Notes under the pieces: generated by a model
What the model was told of the DNA's origin: nothing
Seen by the model: only the letters and a program-made list of their open reading frames with translations
Databases searched by the model: none
In this document: positions 20,572 through 21,706 of the stretch, in pieces
Numbering within the stretch: position 1 is the first letter of the stretch
How the letters are laid out: each line of letters starts with the position of its first letter
Program-made: the position numbers and the translations under genes
Source of the DNA: Saccoglossus kowalevskii
Lineage: Eukaryota > Hemichordata > Enteropneusta > Harrimaniidae
Direction of reading: 5' to 3'
Length of the DNA stretch: 21,706 nucleotides
Assembly (NCBI RefSeq): GCF_000003605.2
Contig: NW_003140521.1
Location: 1-21,706, forward strand

Positions 20572-21510
20572 GTTACCTGTGATATCATATTAACAAATCC
20601 AATAGTTAAAAGTTCGAAAATGTGAATAAATGTTTCGTTACTTGGTGTTAAATTATGGTAGTGTTAATCAAAGTATGTAGAGGTCATATGTCAGTTATAG
20701 GAGGTACATGTGAAAGCGATATCGTTTTTGAAACATAAACAAATCTGAAATAGCCGGCAATTTGGCTGAATTTCAATAATCGATGCAGCTGTGTGGTTAG
20801 GTGATCGACCAATGTTTAAGTAAGCACAAACGGGCGTGGTTAGTTCTTGCATGGAAGACTGCCTGAGTAAATGACCTGTGAGTTTATTTTTTTTGTTTCA
20901 TCACGCATATCGAAAATATATAAGGCAACGTTCCTGCATTCTTTCTTACTGCGATGTCGATCATTTATAGTGGAAAATCGTGCAATTTTTGTAACTGTTT
21001 TAATTAATGGAAAGCTTTCAAATCTTTTAATTTCAAGAACAAGTTGCTGAGCTGTCGGCACGTAGTGGGATTTACGCTGTTACGACTCCGTGCAATGTTG
21101 TTCAAAGTAATTGCAAAGTTGTGCAAAGTTATTGAAAGGTTGGTAGATGTATTTGTATATATGACCTAAGTTGTTTGGCATATAGAAACGCGCAGTTGTA
21201 AAGTCGAGAAATTCAATAAAAGCCAAATTGAAAGCAGTCTATAGATGTTGCCATGAGGTGAGGGCAAAATGTTTGAAAACACCGTGCAATATTGGAAAAA
21301 ACGAAGGAAATGTTGGCGGAGTTGCTTATATATTTAACCTAAGTCATTTTCATGACAACCCCGCAGTTAAATTTCGAAAACATTAAGTAAATGTTCCGAG
21401 AATGTCTTATATATAAGCAGATTATCACAACAGCCAACGGAAAAATCGACAAGAAACTGCTTACAAAGTTGTAAAAAGCGATTGCAAAGTTGGTAGTTTC
21501 ATTCGGGATT
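20572..21510. repeat. Unit 21: 939-bp satellite monomer
   Basis: This is the shortest non-deleted unit, with several single-base losses (GTTTAAGTAAGC, ACCTGTGAGTTTA, AATCTTTTAATTTC). The alternation of subtypes ends here because the T-tract is again followed by GTTTCATC. Confidence 0.94.
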
Positions 21511-21706
21511 GTTACCTGTGATATCATATTAACAAGTCCAATAGTTAAAAGTTCGAAAATGTGAATAAACGTTTTGTTAATTGGTGTTAAATTATCGTAG
21601 TGTTACTCAAAGTATGTAGAGGTCATAGGTCAATTATAGGAGGTACCTGTGAAAGCAATATCGTTTTTGAAACATTATTAAATCTGAAATAGCCGGCAAT
21701 CAGCTT
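21511..21706. repeat. Unit 22: partial satellite monomer (5' head)
   Basis: The window ends 196 bp into this unit, just after an intact AGGTCATAGGTCA element and a shortened palindrome region (GGCAATCAGCTT). The array plainly continues beyond the window. Confidence 0.94.

Larger units (their letters stand above)
1..21706. repeat. Satellite DNA array, ~944-bp monomer, entire window
   Basis: Landmarks such as GTTACCTGTGATAT, GTCGGCACGTAGTGGGA and CCCCGCAGTTAAATTTCG recur through the whole window in the same order and orientation. Spacing between GTTACCTG landmarks is 939-948 bp in 16 of 21 complete intervals. The exceptions are 1305, 2400 and 1309 bp (extra internal copies) and 660 and 652 bp (an internal deletion). 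No sequence outside the repeat family is present, so no gene, tRNA, rRNA or mobile element interrupts it. The composition is AT-rich. Families of this kind build heterochromatin at centromeres, pericentromeres or subtelomeres in eukaryotes; that location is inferred. An rDNA-type spacer array is a less likely alternative, since no rRNA sequence is visible. Confidence 0.97.

Noticed and set aside
1-21706. CRISPR array
   Set aside because: Repeats are hundreds of bases long and contiguous, with no unique spacers between them.
1-21706. rDNA intergenic spacer
   Set aside because: The mix of sub-repeats and promoter-like blocks resembles a spacer, but no 18S, 28S or 5S sequence appears in 21.7 kb. 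It is kept only as a remote alternative.
1-21706. Transposon or retroelement remnants
   Set aside because: No terminal inverted repeats, LTRs, target-site duplications or transposase/reverse-transcriptase-like frames were seen; the extra lengths in units 1, 4 and 5 are fully explained by S-block copies.

Overview
The whole 21.7-kb window is one uninterrupted tandem satellite array. I see no protein gene, RNA gene, transposon or single-copy sequence, and the array runs off both ends. Every copy lies in the same head-to-tail orientation. Taking the motif GTTACCTGTGATAT as an arbitrary phase point, there are 21 complete copies flanked by two partial ones. The basic monomer is about 944 bp (16 of 21 complete copies are 939-948 bp), AT-rich, with a 7-9 T run and several A-tracts. 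A long, mostly near-identical and orderly array of this kind points to eukaryotic constitutive heterochromatin (centromeric, pericentromeric, subtelomeric or B/sex-chromosome type). Nothing in the sequence fixes the species.

The array has three domains. Domain I (about 1-6988) contains units of 1305, 2400 and 1309 bp. In these, one internal 364-bp segment ('S block') has been re-amplified in tandem to 2, 5 and 2 copies, always with the same type of junction. Domain II (6989-11125) opens with two adjacent short units (660 and 652 bp) that share one ~285-bp deletion, then has three ordinary ~942-bp units. Domain III (11126-21706) is mostly a dimeric higher-order repeat: two monomer subtypes alternate strictly for nine units (12069-20571), giving a period of about 1.89 kb. 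Some copies are mosaics, as expected from unequal exchange or gene conversion.

The monomer has visible internal structure. It contains related 'a' and 'b' sub-blocks spaced about 170-190 bp apart, which suggests an older nucleosome-sized repeat. It also has a stretch of AAAG/AAAA steps at 10-11 bp spacing, several short palindromes and hairpins, and three TATA-like sites. The S block carries a promoter-like set of motifs: a perfect direct repeat AGGTCA-T-AGGTCA (nuclear-receptor DR1 type, intact in 23 of 28 copies), CAGCTG, CCAAT, GGGCGTGG and TATATAAGG. Whether these are functional or chance cannot be decided from sequence alone.

The open reading frames in the window are repeat-borne and not credible as genes. 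They recur only where a copy happens to lack the usual stop or frameshift, they overlap on opposite strands, and some begin at GTG.
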